64,000 bases of DNA. It comes from RYN-230 sp963834705. Lineage in GTDB: Bacteria > Actinomycetota > Actinomycetes > Streptosporangiales > Streptosporangiaceae. The number at the start of each line of letters is the position of its first letter. Within the stretch, counting starts at the first letter, position 1. Made by a program: the position numbers and the translations under genes. The stretch lies in assembly GCA_963834705.1 (NCBI GenBank), contig CAWICV010000006.1, positions 345,743 through 409,742 on the forward strand, given 5' to 3'. Positions 37,066-46,230 of this stretch are shown here, piece after piece. The notes under the pieces were generated by a model. That model ran no database searches. It saw only the letters and a program-made list of their open reading frames with translations, and was not told where the DNA came from.

Positions 37066-38216
37066 CACGACCTCCGCGGCTCGGTGATGACGGCGATCGG
37101 CGCAAGCTCTTCCAGCGCCTGGCTGGCCGCCGCGTCAATCTGCTCCCGCTGCACGGGGCTGAGCCGGCTGACCGGCGTCCAGCTGCCATCCGGCTGCTGC
37201 TGGGCCAGCAGCAGCGTGCGCAGCCGGCGCAGCCAGGTGTACGCGGACGGCAGCCCGCGGTAGCGCGGCACGAGCAGCGGGCGCAGGATGCCGAGCAGCT
37301 CGTAGGTGCCGGTGATGTTGGCGTTGGCGGTGGCCAGCGTGGCCCCGCTGCCGTAATCGTCGTGCCCGGTGAGCTGGAACTCCAGCGCGTTCTCCAGGAC
37401 CTCGTGGGTGCGCAGGCCAAGGTCGGTCAGATCCTCCTCCATGCCCGGCCACAGCGTGCGCAGTTCCCCCACGTCGCGGTCCAGCGCCGCGGCCGGGCCG
37501 GCCAGCTCGGCCGCGCTCTGCCCATGCCACAGCCCATACTCCAGCCGGTAGAAGCCGGTGAAGGCCGGATCGTTGACCCCCTTGGGCAGTCCATCCGGGC
37601 GGCCGTCGATCTCGGTGTCGTAATTCCCGAACGTCCCGTACGCGGCACCGAGCCGTTCGTAGGTCAGGTGCGCGGGCAGCCAGGCCCGCCGGGCCGCGCC
37701 CAGGTGGCCGGCCCGGATCAGCCCGGTGAGTGTGCCGACCTGACTGGCCAGCGAGGCCAGCCCGGCCGTCACGTAGGCGTGGTACTCCTTGGCCGGGGTG
37801 AGCAGGTCGGCGCTGGTGACCGGCAGAATGGCGATGGCCCCGCGCAGGTGACCGCCGATCCGGACGGCCGGCCCGGTGATCGTGTCGGTGTCCTCGATCA
37901 GGCAGCGGAACGCGTACCGCCCGGACCCCAGATCGACCCGCATCGGCACCGTGGTGCCCGGGCCGACCTGATCCACTTCGGCGTAGATCGCGCCGTTGGC
38001 CGGGTCGATCAGGTCGACTTCCGCGCCGCCGGTACTGGAGTTGTTGATCTGGAAGGTCTGCATCCCGGCGTGCACCTGATGCCACCCGGTCCCGCAGCCG
38101 CCGGTATTCACCGTGATCACGTTGCCCGCTGCGGCCGATCCGCACCCGGACAGCCCGGCAACCAGCATGCCTGTCGTCAGCAGCCCGCCCACCACGGGCC
38201 GCACGCCAGCGGGCAC
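37065..38216 (-). CDS. efeO: EfeO: cupredoxin-imelysin iron-binding lipoprotein
   Basis: A 383-aa exported protein. The signal peptide ends in a lipobox (LVAGLSGC), so it should be anchored by lipid. An N-terminal cupredoxin-like domain (residues 30-125) precedes an M75/imelysin helical domain with HLTYERLGAAYGTFGNYD, FTGFYRLEYGLWHG and the repeat-half NITGTYELLGILRPLLVPRY. It should bind iron at the cell surface and hand it to a permease. GTG 38216 has GAGGGG upstream. It is intact, while the coupled efeB is broken only by the insertion pattern seen elsewhere. Confidence 0.9.
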   Translation of the reverse strand: MPAGVRPVVGGLLTTGMLVAGLSGCGSAAAGNVITVNTGGCGTGWHQVHAGMQTFQINNSSTGGAEVDLIDPANGAIYAEVDQVGPGTTVPMRVDLGSGRYAFRCLIEDTDTITGPAVRIGGHLRGAIAILPVTSADLLTPAKEYHAYVTAGLASLASQVGTLTGLIRAGHLGAARRAWLPAHLTYERLGAAYGTFGNYDTEIDGRPDGLPKGVNDPAFTGFYRLEYGLWHGQSAAELAGPAAALDRDVGELRTLWPGMEEDLTDLGLRTHEVLENALEFQLTGHDDYGSGATLATANANITGTYELLGILRPLLVPRYRGLPSAYTWLRRLRTLLLAQQQPDGSWTPVSRLSPVQREQIDAAASQALEELAPIAVITEPRRS

Positions 38217-38403
38217 CTGACCCCCTCAGCATGGAACGACCCGTTTGCAGCGCCAGAATATCCGGACCGGGCTGCCTTTCCCGGATAAGTATGGCCGTTC
38301 GCGGAACATTCGCCGCCCATTCTGGCAATGGTCACGCGGGTGCCGGCCGGGCACGCAGCCCGGCCCAGGCTATGCTCGGCAGCCATCGAAGGAGGTAGCT
38401 GCG

Positions 38404-39123
38404 GTGAAGGTCCGGCTCATCCTGCTGTCCGCGGCGCTGACCGTGCTGGTCGGGGTGGCCGCGGCCGTGCCGGCCTACCTGGTCGCCCGGCACAGCACGC
38501 CCACCGCCATGCAACTGCCCCGGGTGTCCGGCCTGCCCGCGGACATGCCCACGAGCCTGGCCAACCTGATGACGCTGTCCGCGCTGCCACGCACCCCGGC
38601 GCCCGGATTCACCCTCACCGACCAGCATGGCCACCGGCTCACCCTGGCCAGCCTGCGCGGCAAGGTCGTGGTGCTGCAGTTCATGGACCCGCACTGCACC
38701 GACATCTGCCCGCTGGTATCCCAGGAGTTCGTGAACGCCTATCACGACCTGGGCAAACGGGCCAGCCAGGTGGTGTTCGCCGCGGTCAACGTGAACCCGT
38801 ATCACACCTCGGTGCCGGCCATGGCCGCGTACTCCCAGGAGCACGGGCTGGTCACGATCCCGGACTGGCACTTCTTCACCGGGCCGGTGCCGCTGCTCCG
38901 CTCGGTCTGGCAGGGCTACGACATCTCAGTGAACGCGCCCAACCCGGACGCCGATGTGCAGCACACCTCGGCCGTGTACCTCATCGACCAGCGCGGCCGG
39001 GAACGGTACCTGGCCATGCCGGTGGCCGATCACACCAAGTCCGGCACCGCCTACCTGCCCGCCCAGCAGCTGACCAGCTGGGGACACGGCATCGCCTTGC
39101 TAGCCCGACACCTGCTCGGCTGA
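38404..39123 (+). CDS. SCO1/SenC-family copper chaperone
   Basis: A 239-aa thioredoxin-fold protein with an N-terminal membrane anchor (LILLSAALTVLVGVAAAVPAYL). The copper ligands are visible as CxxxC in DPHCTDICPLV and the distal His in VQHTSAVYLID. It would deliver copper to the CuA site of cytochrome oxidase or act as a thiol reductase outside the membrane. GTG 38404 has a strong site (GAAGGAGG). It is divergent from efeO, so metal-responsive control of the 190-bp gap is plausible. A 3' overlap with the antisense glycosyltransferase frame is probably artefactual. Confidence 0.9.
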   Translation: MKVRLILLSAALTVLVGVAAAVPAYLVARHSTPTAMQLPRVSGLPADMPTSLANLMTLSALPRTPAPGFTLTDQHGHRLTLASLRGKVVVLQFMDPHCTDICPLVSQEFVNAYHDLGKRASQVVFAAVNVNPYHTSVPAMAAYSQEHGLVTIPDWHFFTGPVPLLRSVWQGYDISVNAPNPDADVQHTSAVYLIDQRGRERYLAMPVADHTKSGTAYLPAQQLTSWGHGIALLARHLLG

Positions 39124-40462
39124 CTCGCCACTGGGCAGCACCTCCGACTGGACAGTGAAGAGGGAATGGGGAGGTGAGTGGGGAGGAACGAGCGAGGAGG
39201 GGGAAGTCGCCGCGCCGAAGGGGGCGCGCCGCCGACTGGACTGAGGAGCGAGGGAGCGAGGAACGAGCGACTGAGCGACGAGGGAAGGAGGCGGGTCCAG
39301 CGCCCCCGGAGGCGCAAAGAAGCTCTGCGTAGTGACCGAGCAGCGCGTCACCGACAGCGGCCCAGCTGCGGGCCAGCACCCGCTGCCGGGCAGCGCGTCC
39401 TTGCGCCGCCCGGGCCCGCGGGTCGGCCACCAGCCGGGCCGCCGCCCGGGCCAGCGCGGCAGCATCGCCGGGCGGCACCAGGTATCCGGTGATGCCGTCG
39501 TTGACCAGGTCGATGGGGCCGCCCACGGCCGGTGCGACCACCGGCAGCCCGCTGGCCGCCGCTTCCTGGATGGTCTGGCCGAACGTCTCGTGGCAGCCGC
39601 TGTGCACGAACACGTCCAGGCTGGCGAAGATCCGGGCCAGCTGCTCGCCACGGCGCTGGCCGAGGAAGACCGCGGCCGGCATGGCCCGGCGCAGCCGTTC
39701 TTCGGCCGGCCCGCCACCCACGATGATCAGCCGGGTGCCGGGCTGCTCGGCGATCGGTGCGAGCAGGTCGACCCGCTTCTCGTTGGCCAGCCGCCCAACG
39801 TAGCCGACCAGGACCTCACCGCGCGGTGCCAGCGACCGGCGCAGCGACTCGCTGCGGTGCCCCGGGTTGAACCGCTGGCAGTCCACGCCCCGGCCCCACA
39901 GCCAGACCCGCTCGATGCCGTGCGCGCGAAGCCGCTCAGCGCTGGCCGTGGACGGGGCCAGGGTCCGGTCGGCCGCGTTGTGGATCCGGCGCACCCAGCC
40001 CCAGGCGGCCGCCTCGGCGCCGGCGCCCAGCCGGTACGCCCGGGCATAGCCGGGCACGTCGGTCTGGTAGACCGCCACCGTGGGCAGCCGCAACTGCCGG
40101 GCGGTCACCATGCCGCGGGCGCCGAGCACGAACGGGCTGGCCAGGTGAACCACCTCGGCCCGGTGCTCGGTCAGCCAGCGGCGGATAGCCGCGGACCCGA
40201 GCCCGAGCCGGAAGGTCCGGTACCCGGGCAGCGGCACCGACGGCACCCGGCACACCCGGTACCCAGGGTCGGCGGGCTGGCCAGAGTCACCGGGCTGGCC
40301 AGGGTCACCGGGCTGAGCGGCGGCCGCGGACCCGGCCGCCTGAGGCGCGACGACCAGTGGCTCGTGCCCCCGGGCCAGCAGATGCTCGGCCACCCGGAGC
40401 ACGCTGTTCGCCACGCCGTTGACATCGGGCGGGAAAGACTCTGCGATGATCCCGATCCGCAC
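38981..40462 (-). CDS. GT4-family glycosyltransferase (mannosyltransferase-like) with a suspect C-terminal extension
   Basis: GTG 40462 (site GGGAG) starts VRIGIIAESFPPDVNGVANS, the GT4 acceptor-domain opening. The donor half has LVGYVGRLANEKRVDLLAP, LIIVGGGPAEERL, SGCHETFGQTIQEAAASGLPV and GPIDLVNDGITGYLVPPGD. Actinobacterial relatives add mannose to phosphatidylinositol mannosides or related glycolipids. The normal fold ends near GDALLGHYAELL (about 39330). The frame then runs another 110 codons through a pyrimidine-rich repeat and over the 3' end of the SCO1 gene, unlike any GT4 tail. The native stop is probably lost or misread. Confidence 0.82.
   Translation of the reverse strand: MRIGIIAESFPPDVNGVANSVLRVAEHLLARGHEPLVVAPQAAGSAAAAQPGDPGQPGDSGQPADPGYRVCRVPSVPLPGYRTFRLGLGSAAIRRWLTEHRAEVVHLASPFVLGARGMVTARQLRLPTVAVYQTDVPGYARAYRLGAGAEAAAWGWVRRIHNAADRTLAPSTASAERLRAHGIERVWLWGRGVDCQRFNPGHRSESLRRSLAPRGEVLVGYVGRLANEKRVDLLAPIAEQPGTRLIIVGGGPAEERLRRAMPAAVFLGQRRGEQLARIFASLDVFVHSGCHETFGQTIQEAAASGLPVVAPAVGGPIDLVNDGITGYLVPPGDAAALARAAARLVADPRARAAQGRAARQRVLARSWAAVGDALLGHYAELLCASGGAGPASFPRRSVARSSLPRSSVQSAARPLRRGDFPLLARSSPLTSPFPLHCPVGGAAQWRVSRAGVGLARRCRVPSWSAAGRAGRRCRTWCDRPPAWPGTVPGRAGR
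39165..39325. repeat. Purine-rich low-complexity intergenic element
   Basis: On the plus strand this stretch is built of GAGGAACGAGCGA, GAGCGAGG and similar words; the 13-mer starting at 39183 recurs at 39258. It includes a GGGCGCGCC segment and ends in a GCGCC...GGCGC-type hairpin (about 39300-39315). Such AGCGAG-rich elements recur between actinomycete genes. No coding character is seen on the plus strand. Confidence 0.5.
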
Positions 40463-40620
40463 GCTCCCACCATGCGGCCCTGGCATGGCCCAGGCGGCGG
40501 CGACGCCATGGCTGGCGAGGGAACGCTCGATGACAATTGACCCCGGAGCTGGCCACCGGATTACCGCGTGTTTACCGGCCGGCCAGCCTGGGCCGAGCCC
40601 GGCCTGCGACACTACCGATC

Positions 40621-41262
40621 ATGCAAACTCTGGTCGTCGATCACCCGCTGATCGCGCACAAGCTCACCGCGCTGCGCGACGAGAGCACCGACTCGCCCAC
40701 GTTCCGGCGGCTCACCGATGAGCTGGTCACCCTGCTCGCCTACGAGGCCACCCGGGAAGTGCGCGTGCAGCCGGTGACGGTCCGCACCCCGGTGGGCGAA
40801 GCCCAGGGCGTGCGGATGGCCCGGCCGGAACCGCTGGTGGTGCCGGTGCTGCGTGCCGGGATCGGCATGCTGGACGGCATGATCCGGCTGCTGCCCACCG
40901 CCGAGGTCGGTTTCGTCGGGCTGGCCCGGGACGAGGAGTCCCTGGTCGCTGCCACTTACGCCAACCGGCTGCCAGCCAACCTGGCCGACCGCGACGTGTT
41001 CGTGCTCGATCCCATGCTGGCCACCGGGGGCACCCTGGAGACGGTGATCACCATGCTGGGCGACCGGGAAGCCGCGTCGGTCACCGCGGTCAGCTTGCTG
41101 GCCGCGCCGGAGGGCGTGGACCGGCTGGCCGGCGCGTTTCCCGGCGACGAGCCGCTGCCGGTGCGGGTGGTGATCGCGGGCATGGACGAGCGGCTGAACG
41201 ACCGCGGCTACATCATCCCCGGCCTGGGCGACGCCGGCGACCGTCTGTTCGGCGAGATCTGA
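40621..41262 (+). CDS. upp: Uracil phosphoribosyltransferase
   Basis: A 213-aa type I PRTase with the UPRT signature: VVPVLRAGIGMLDGM, the PRPP-binding loop VFVLDPMLATGGTLETVI, and the uracil-binding end RGYIIPGLGDAGDRLFG. It converts uracil and PRPP to UMP. ATG 40621 is unambiguous and the length is normal. It may be functionally linked to the nucleoside catabolism operon at 56-60 kb, which releases uracil. Confidence 0.97.
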   Translation: MQTLVVDHPLIAHKLTALRDESTDSPTFRRLTDELVTLLAYEATREVRVQPVTVRTPVGEAQGVRMARPEPLVVPVLRAGIGMLDGMIRLLPTAEVGFVGLARDEESLVAATYANRLPANLADRDVFVLDPMLATGGTLETVITMLGDREAASVTAVSLLAAPEGVDRLAGAFPGDEPLPVRVVIAGMDERLNDRGYIIPGLGDAGDRLFGEI

Positions 41263-41351
41263 GCCTCACCCGCCACCCCACACCCGCACCAGCTCGCCCG
41301 GGTCACATGCGCGTCGCTGGAACATTCATGTGCGTCAGCTGCGGCGGCCGC

Positions 41352-42728
41352 TCAGCGCAGTTCGGCGGGATGGTCCGGGCTGGGCTCGGCGCCGGGTGGG
41401 GCGAGGTCGCGGAACTGCGAGGCGTCCATCAGCATCGAGTCGCCGCGGAACACCGGGGTGTGCCGGACCCGCTTCTCGATGGCCGGGGCGGACGCCGTGT
41501 AGCCCAGGAACAGGAACAGCGAGAACGCCTGGATCAGAATCCAGCCCCACTCCGCCGAGATGGACGGCCAGGTCAGAATCCAGTCGTTGAGCCCGTGCAG
41601 CACCATCGGCACAGCGATGCCGAGCAGCCACAGCGGGATCCGCTGCCGCCGGTAGTTGGTGCCCAGGCCGATGAAGAAACCGGCGATGCCGGCCCACAGC
41701 GCATGCTGCAGGCCGTCCACGAACACCCGCTCGGCGAACTCTGGGATACCGAACGCCGAGCCGCGGGCGATGGCCAGGATCGCGTTGGGCACGTAGACCT
41801 TGGATGCCTCGTATGCGCCGAAGAACAGCCCGGACAGCGCGCCCAGGAACATCCACATCCGGACGTCCAGCTTGATGTGCCGGACCTTGAGCAGCACGAT
41901 GGCCAGCACCATCACCGGCAGCGCCTTGGTCAGCTCCTCGGGCAGGCCGACCCCGATCACCCAGCCGAACAAGCCGTGGCTGGTGGTCGGCGGGGCCAGC
42001 GCGTGCTCCCAGGGCAGCGTCAGCGCCGGGATCAGCACGAATTCCGCGGCGATGATGATGGCCACCACGATCAGGTGCAGCCGGCCCAACGGGCCGGGCC
42101 GGATCAGGAACCAGAACACCAGCGCCCACAGCGGGGCCACGTACAGGCAGTACACCCAGCCCAGCGTGACCAGGTCGGCGTTGTGCTGCAGCACGATGAG
42201 CAGGACGAGCGGGGCCAGCGCGTACGCGGTGACCACCAGCCGGGGCCACTGCCGCATGGCCGGGTCGCGCAGCCAGGCGCCCATCGGCACCAGGATGCGC
42301 AGCGCGCCGATGAGCTGCCCGCCCAGCGGGTCGCTGGCCTTGCGGGGCGCGGCGTGCCCGGGCGGCGCGGCGGCGGGCGGCGTGGCGCGTGCCCAGCGGG
42401 CGTCACTGGCGCCCGGCGTCCCGGGAAGGTCCTCGGCTGCTGGCGCGGGCTCGAAGCGCACCGCCGGGCCGTCCGGCACGGCCAGCCGGGCCTCCACCGG
42501 ACGCCCCAGCTGGTACTGCGTGACTTGCTGGCCGGACACGAACGTGCCGCTGCGGCCCACGTTCTCCAGCACCCAGCCCTGCCCGCCCCAGCTGAGCCGG
42601 ACATGCTCCCGGGACACCCGCGGGTCGGTCACCACCACCACGCTGTCATCGCGGCGCCCTACGTACGCGACCTGGCCTGGCTGCAGCACCGCACGCTGAT
42701 CGCCGTGCCTGACCACGAGCTCGTTCAT
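41352..42728 (-). CDS. FHA domain-PrsW family membrane protease fusion
   Basis: A 458-aa protein from ATG 42728 (site GGGGAGGG). Residues 1-95 form an FHA domain (YVGRRDDSVVVV, SREHVRLSW, GRSGTFVSG) that would bind phosphothreonine. A proline/alanine linker follows, then eight or so helices with PrsW motifs: GLPEELTKALPV (paired Glu), FFGAYEASKV, GLQHALWAG and MVLHGLNDW. PrsW proteases cut anti-sigma factors within the membrane. The FHA fusion suggests control by a Ser/Thr kinase. The gene has no frameshifts. Confidence 0.88.
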   Translation of the reverse strand: MNELVVRHGDQRAVLQPGQVAYVGRRDDSVVVVTDPRVSREHVRLSWGGQGWVLENVGRSGTFVSGQQVTQYQLGRPVEARLAVPDGPAVRFEPAPAAEDLPGTPGASDARWARATPPAAAPPGHAAPRKASDPLGGQLIGALRILVPMGAWLRDPAMRQWPRLVVTAYALAPLVLLIVLQHNADLVTLGWVYCLYVAPLWALVFWFLIRPGPLGRLHLIVVAIIIAAEFVLIPALTLPWEHALAPPTTSHGLFGWVIGVGLPEELTKALPVMVLAIVLLKVRHIKLDVRMWMFLGALSGLFFGAYEASKVYVPNAILAIARGSAFGIPEFAERVFVDGLQHALWAGIAGFFIGLGTNYRRQRIPLWLLGIAVPMVLHGLNDWILTWPSISAEWGWILIQAFSLFLFLGYTASAPAIEKRVRHTPVFRGDSMLMDASQFRDLAPPGAEPSPDHPAELR

Positions 42729-42810
42729 CCCACCCTCCCCGGACGCTGCCGCGCTAGCCGGCCGCGCCGTCCACGTTCGCCTCGCCCAGGTTACGGGTGG
42801 TTGCGGGCGA

Positions 42811-43696
42811 TCACGTGCCGATCGGGTGCCAGACGGTCTTGGTCTCCAGGAACGCGAGCATCCGGTCCAGGCCCGGGGTGGCCGCCCAGTCCCGGCCACC
42901 CCATCCGGGCCCGCAGGGAAAACCCGCTTGACGTTGTCCGCGGCGGCCCGCTCCAGCTCGGCCCGGGTGGCCGGGTCCGCCCCGGTCAGGTCGATCGCGT
43001 TCACATCCATGTGCGCGGCCAGCACCGGGGCCAGTTCGGCGGTGCTGGCCGGTCAGCACGTTGACCACGCCGCCTGGCACGTCCGACGTGGCCAGCACCT
43101 CGGCCAGGCTGATCGCGGCCAGCGGGGCCTGCTCGCTGGCCACCAGCACCGCCGTGTTCCCGGTCGCGATGACCGGCGCGAGCACGCTGACCAGGGCCAG
43201 CAGGCTGGCCTCGGCGGGCGCGAGCACCGCCACCACCCCAGTCGGCTCGGGCACGCTCAGGTTGAAGTACGGCCCGGCGACCGGGTTGGCCGCCCCGGTG
43301 ATCTGGCCGATCTTGTCCGGCCAGCCCGCGTACCAGACCCACCGGTCGATGGCCGCGGCGACCTGCTGCGCGGCCTTGGCCGGCCCTCGTTCCGGTCTGA
43401 ACGCTCTCCGCGGCGAACTGGGCCGCGCGGCCTTCGAGGAGTTCGGCGACCCGGTAGAGAACCTGGCCCCGGTTGTAGGCGGTCGCGCCGGACCAGCCGG
43501 GGAACGCCTTGCGGGCGGCCAGCACCGCGTCCCTGGCGTCCTTCCGCGAGGCCCGCGCGGCGTGCGCCAGCAGCGCGCCGCGGCGCCCGGTGACCGGGTA
43601 GGACCGGCCCGACTCGGAGCGCGGGAACGCGCCGCCGATGAACAGCTTGTAGGTCTTGCGGACGTCGAGCCGGGCGGGCTGGCTGCGGTCAGGCAT
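42811..43696 (-). CDS. Short aldehyde dehydrogenase-like paralog lacking the catalytic domain (apparent frameshifts)
   Basis: From ATG 43696 it reads VRKTYKLFIGGAFPRSESGR, then pieces in shifted frames matching the ALDH coenzyme domain (EPTGVVAVLAPAEASLLALV, TAVLVASEQAPLAAISLAEV, VPGGVVNVLTG). Where a normal ALDH has FTGSTEVGK, the Glu and the Cys loop, it passes directly to APVLAAHMDVNAIDLTG and ends LETKTVWHPIG. About 290 aa is the usual length for this second paralog in actinobacterial ALDH pairs, so the shortness is natural. It probably partners the full-length enzyme. Breaks are near 43390 (GCC-g-GCC), 43055 and 42890-42910. Confidence 0.75.
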
Positions 43697-43726
43697 CGAG
43701 GTGCTCAGCTTTCAGGTCTCGGGCTG

Positions 43727-45194
43727 TCAAGCCTTGGCTTTCAGGTACGGGGCCAGCCCGTGCCGGCCGCCTTCCCGGCCGAACCCGGATTCCCGGTAAC
43801 CGCCGAACGGGCTGGCCGGGTCGAACCGGTTGTAGGTGTTGGCCCAGACCACCCCGGCGCGCAGCCGCTGGGCCATCCAGAAGATCCGGCTGCCCTTCTC
43901 GGTCCAGATGCCGGCAGACAGCCCGTAGGGCGTGTTGTTGGCCTTAGCCACGGCCTCCTCCGGGGTGCGGAACGTGAGCACGGACAGCACCGGCCCGAAG
44001 ATCTCCTCCTGGGCGATCCGGTGCGCCTGGCTGACCCCACTGAACACGGTGGGCGGGAACCAGTAGCCGCGGTCCGGGATCGGGCAGGCCAGCGACCAGC
44101 GTTCTGCGCCCTCCTGCTCCCCGGCCGCCGACAGCTCGTTGATCTTGTCTAGCTGCTGCCGCGAGTTGATCGCGCCGATGTCGGTGTTCTTGTCCAGCGG
44201 ATCGCCGAGCCGCAGCGTGCCGAGCCGCCGTTTCAGCCGGTCCAGCACGCGTGTCCGCGACCGACTCCTGGACCAGCAGCCGGGAGCCCGCACAGCAGAC
44301 GTGGCCCTGGTTGAAGAAGATGCCGTTGACGATGCCCTCCACCGCCTGGTCGAGCGGGGCGTCGTCGAACACCACGTTGGCCGCCTTGCCGCCGAGTTCC
44401 AGGGTGAGCTTCTTGCCGGTGCCCGCGACCGCACGCTGGATCTCCTTGCCCACCTCGGTCGATCCGGTGAACGCGATCTTGTTCACGCCGGGGTGGGCGA
44501 CCAGGGCCTGCCCGGTCGCGCCGTCTCCGGTCAGGATGTTGACCGTGCCCGGCGGCAGGCCCGCCTCCTGGATGACCTCGGCCAGCAGCAGCGCGGTGAG
44601 CGGCGTGGTCTCGGCCGGCTTGAGCACGCAGGTGTTGCCCGCGGCCAGCGCCGGGGCCAGCTTCCAGGCCGCCATCAGCAGCGGGAAGTTCCACGGGATG
44701 ACCTGCCCGGCCACCCCGAGCGGGCGGGGGTCCGGGCCGAACCCGGCGTGCTCCAGCTTGTCCGCCCAGCCCGCGTAGTAGAAGAAGTGCGCGGCCGCCA
44801 GCGGGATGTCCACGTCCCGCGATTCCCGGATCGGCTTGCCGTTGTCCAGGCTCTCCAGCACGGCGAACTCGCGGGACCGCTCCTGGATGACCCGGGCGAT
44901 CCGGTACAGGTACTTGGCCCGCTCCCGGCCCGGCAGGCCGCCCCACGCACCCTGGTAGGCGTCCCGGGCCGCCCCCACCGCGCGGTCCACGTCCGGCTCG
45001 GTGGCCTGGGCCACCTCGGCCAGTGGCTGCTCGGTGGCCGGGTTCAGCGTGGCGAAATAGCTGCCGCCGGCCGGCGGCACGAACTCGCCGCCGATGAACA
45101 GGTCGTAGCTGGGCGCGATCGACACGATGTCCGTGGACTCGGGGGCCGGCGCGTAGTCCCACACCTGGCTGGCGTCCACTACCTGGTCAACCAT
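43727..45194 (-). CDS. NAD-dependent aldehyde dehydrogenase (one apparent frameshift)
   Basis: Full-length ALDH, about 488 aa. It has IPWNFPLLMAAWKLAPAL, coenzyme loop FTGSTEVGKEI, general base Glu in LELGGKAANVV, catalytic Cys in FNQGHVCCAGSR, then EEIFGPVLSVL and FGGYRESGFGREGG. One extra base at 44249 (ACG-c-GTG on the coding strand) breaks the frame shortly after the Cys loop; both sides are otherwise intact. It is 35 bp after folD and 30 bp before the short paralog, on one strand. It oxidises an aldehyde to the acid; the substrate is not evident. Confidence 0.9.
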
Positions 45195-45229
45195 GCCGCT
45201 AACGTATCGCGCCGCACCTGGTGCGGCGA

Positions 45230-46105
45230 TCAGGAGTCCAGGGCAGCTGACCGCGCCGCGGCCTGGCCCGCCGCAGCCAGCACGGTGTGCTGGATCAGCA
45301 TGGCCGTGGTGACTGGGCCGACCCCGCCGGGCACCGGGGTGAGCAGGCTCGCGATGCCGGTGACCGCGGCGGCGTCCACGTCGCCGGCCAGGCCGCCACC
45401 GGGCACCGGGTTCGTGCCGACGTCGATCACCATTGCCCCGGGCGCGACATGGTCCGCCCCGATCAGCCCGGTCCGCCCGGCCGCCGCCACCAGCACCTCG
45501 GCTTCGCGGCACACCGCGGCCAGGTCCCTGGTGCGCGAGTGGGAGATGGTGACGGTGGCATCCTCGGCCAGCAGCAGCAGCGCGGTGGGCTTGCCGACCA
45601 CCACGGACCGGCCGACCACCACGGCGCGGCGGCCGCGCAGCGCGACGTCCTCCTGCCGGAGGATCTCCAGCACGGCCGCGGCCGTCGCGGGCGGGAACGC
45701 GCCGGGCAGCCCGGCCGCGAGCCGGCCCAGCGACGCCGGGTTGGCGCCGTCCACGTCCTTGGTCACGTCGATGGCCTGGCCCACCGCGGCCAGCGCGGCG
45801 CCGGGCGGCAGCGGGGTCTGGCAGATGATGCCGTGCACCGCTGGGTCCGCGGACAGGCCGGCCAGCCGGCCGGTGATCTCCGCGGAACTGGCCCGCCCGG
45901 CCACCCGGTGGACCTGGCAGCTGACCCCGGCCCGGGTGGCGGCCCGCTCGATGGCGCGGACATACCAGGCCGCGCCCGGATCGTCGGTGGGCAGCAGCAC
46001 GGCCAGCCCCGGCACCGTGCCCGCGGCGCGCAGCCCGGCCGCGGCGGCGGCCGTCTGCTCCGCGATGCGGGCGGCGATGGCCCGCCCATCTACCAGCTGT
46101 GTCAT
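45230..46105 (-). CDS. folD: Bifunctional methylenetetrahydrofolate dehydrogenase/cyclohydrolase FolD
   Basis: A 291-aa one-carbon enzyme. The signature GIICQTPLPPG covers the folate site, DVTKDVDGANPASLGRL is conserved, and the NADP fold shows VVVGRSVVVGKPTALLLL and the terminal TPVPGGVGPVTTAMLI. The substrate Tyr and Lys positions expected near residues 50-56 are seen as WYVRAIERAAT, without the usual YVxxK lysine, so it may be a divergent second copy. ATG 46105 has an AGGAGGG site. It leads the ALDH operon. Confidence 0.9.
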   Translation of the reverse strand: MTQLVDGRAIAARIAEQTAAAAAGLRAAGTVPGLAVLLPTDDPGAAWYVRAIERAATRAGVSCQVHRVAGRASSAEITGRLAGLSADPAVHGIICQTPLPPGAALAAVGQAIDVTKDVDGANPASLGRLAAGLPGAFPPATAAAVLEILRQEDVALRGRRAVVVGRSVVVGKPTALLLLAEDATVTISHSRTRDLAAVCREAEVLVAAAGRTGLIGADHVAPGAMVIDVGTNPVPGGGLAGDVDAAAVTGIASLLTPVPGGVGPVTTAMLIQHTVLAAAGQAAARSAALDS

Positions 46106-46230
46106 GGCCGCCCTCCTGTCCCGCGCTGACCCATGCCGGACGTTCACTCTCCCAGCTGCCCGTGCGCGGTGAACCATTACCCCGCCGCGGACGTCCACTA
46201 TTTCGCCATCTCTTCGCGCAAGGAAAAGCC

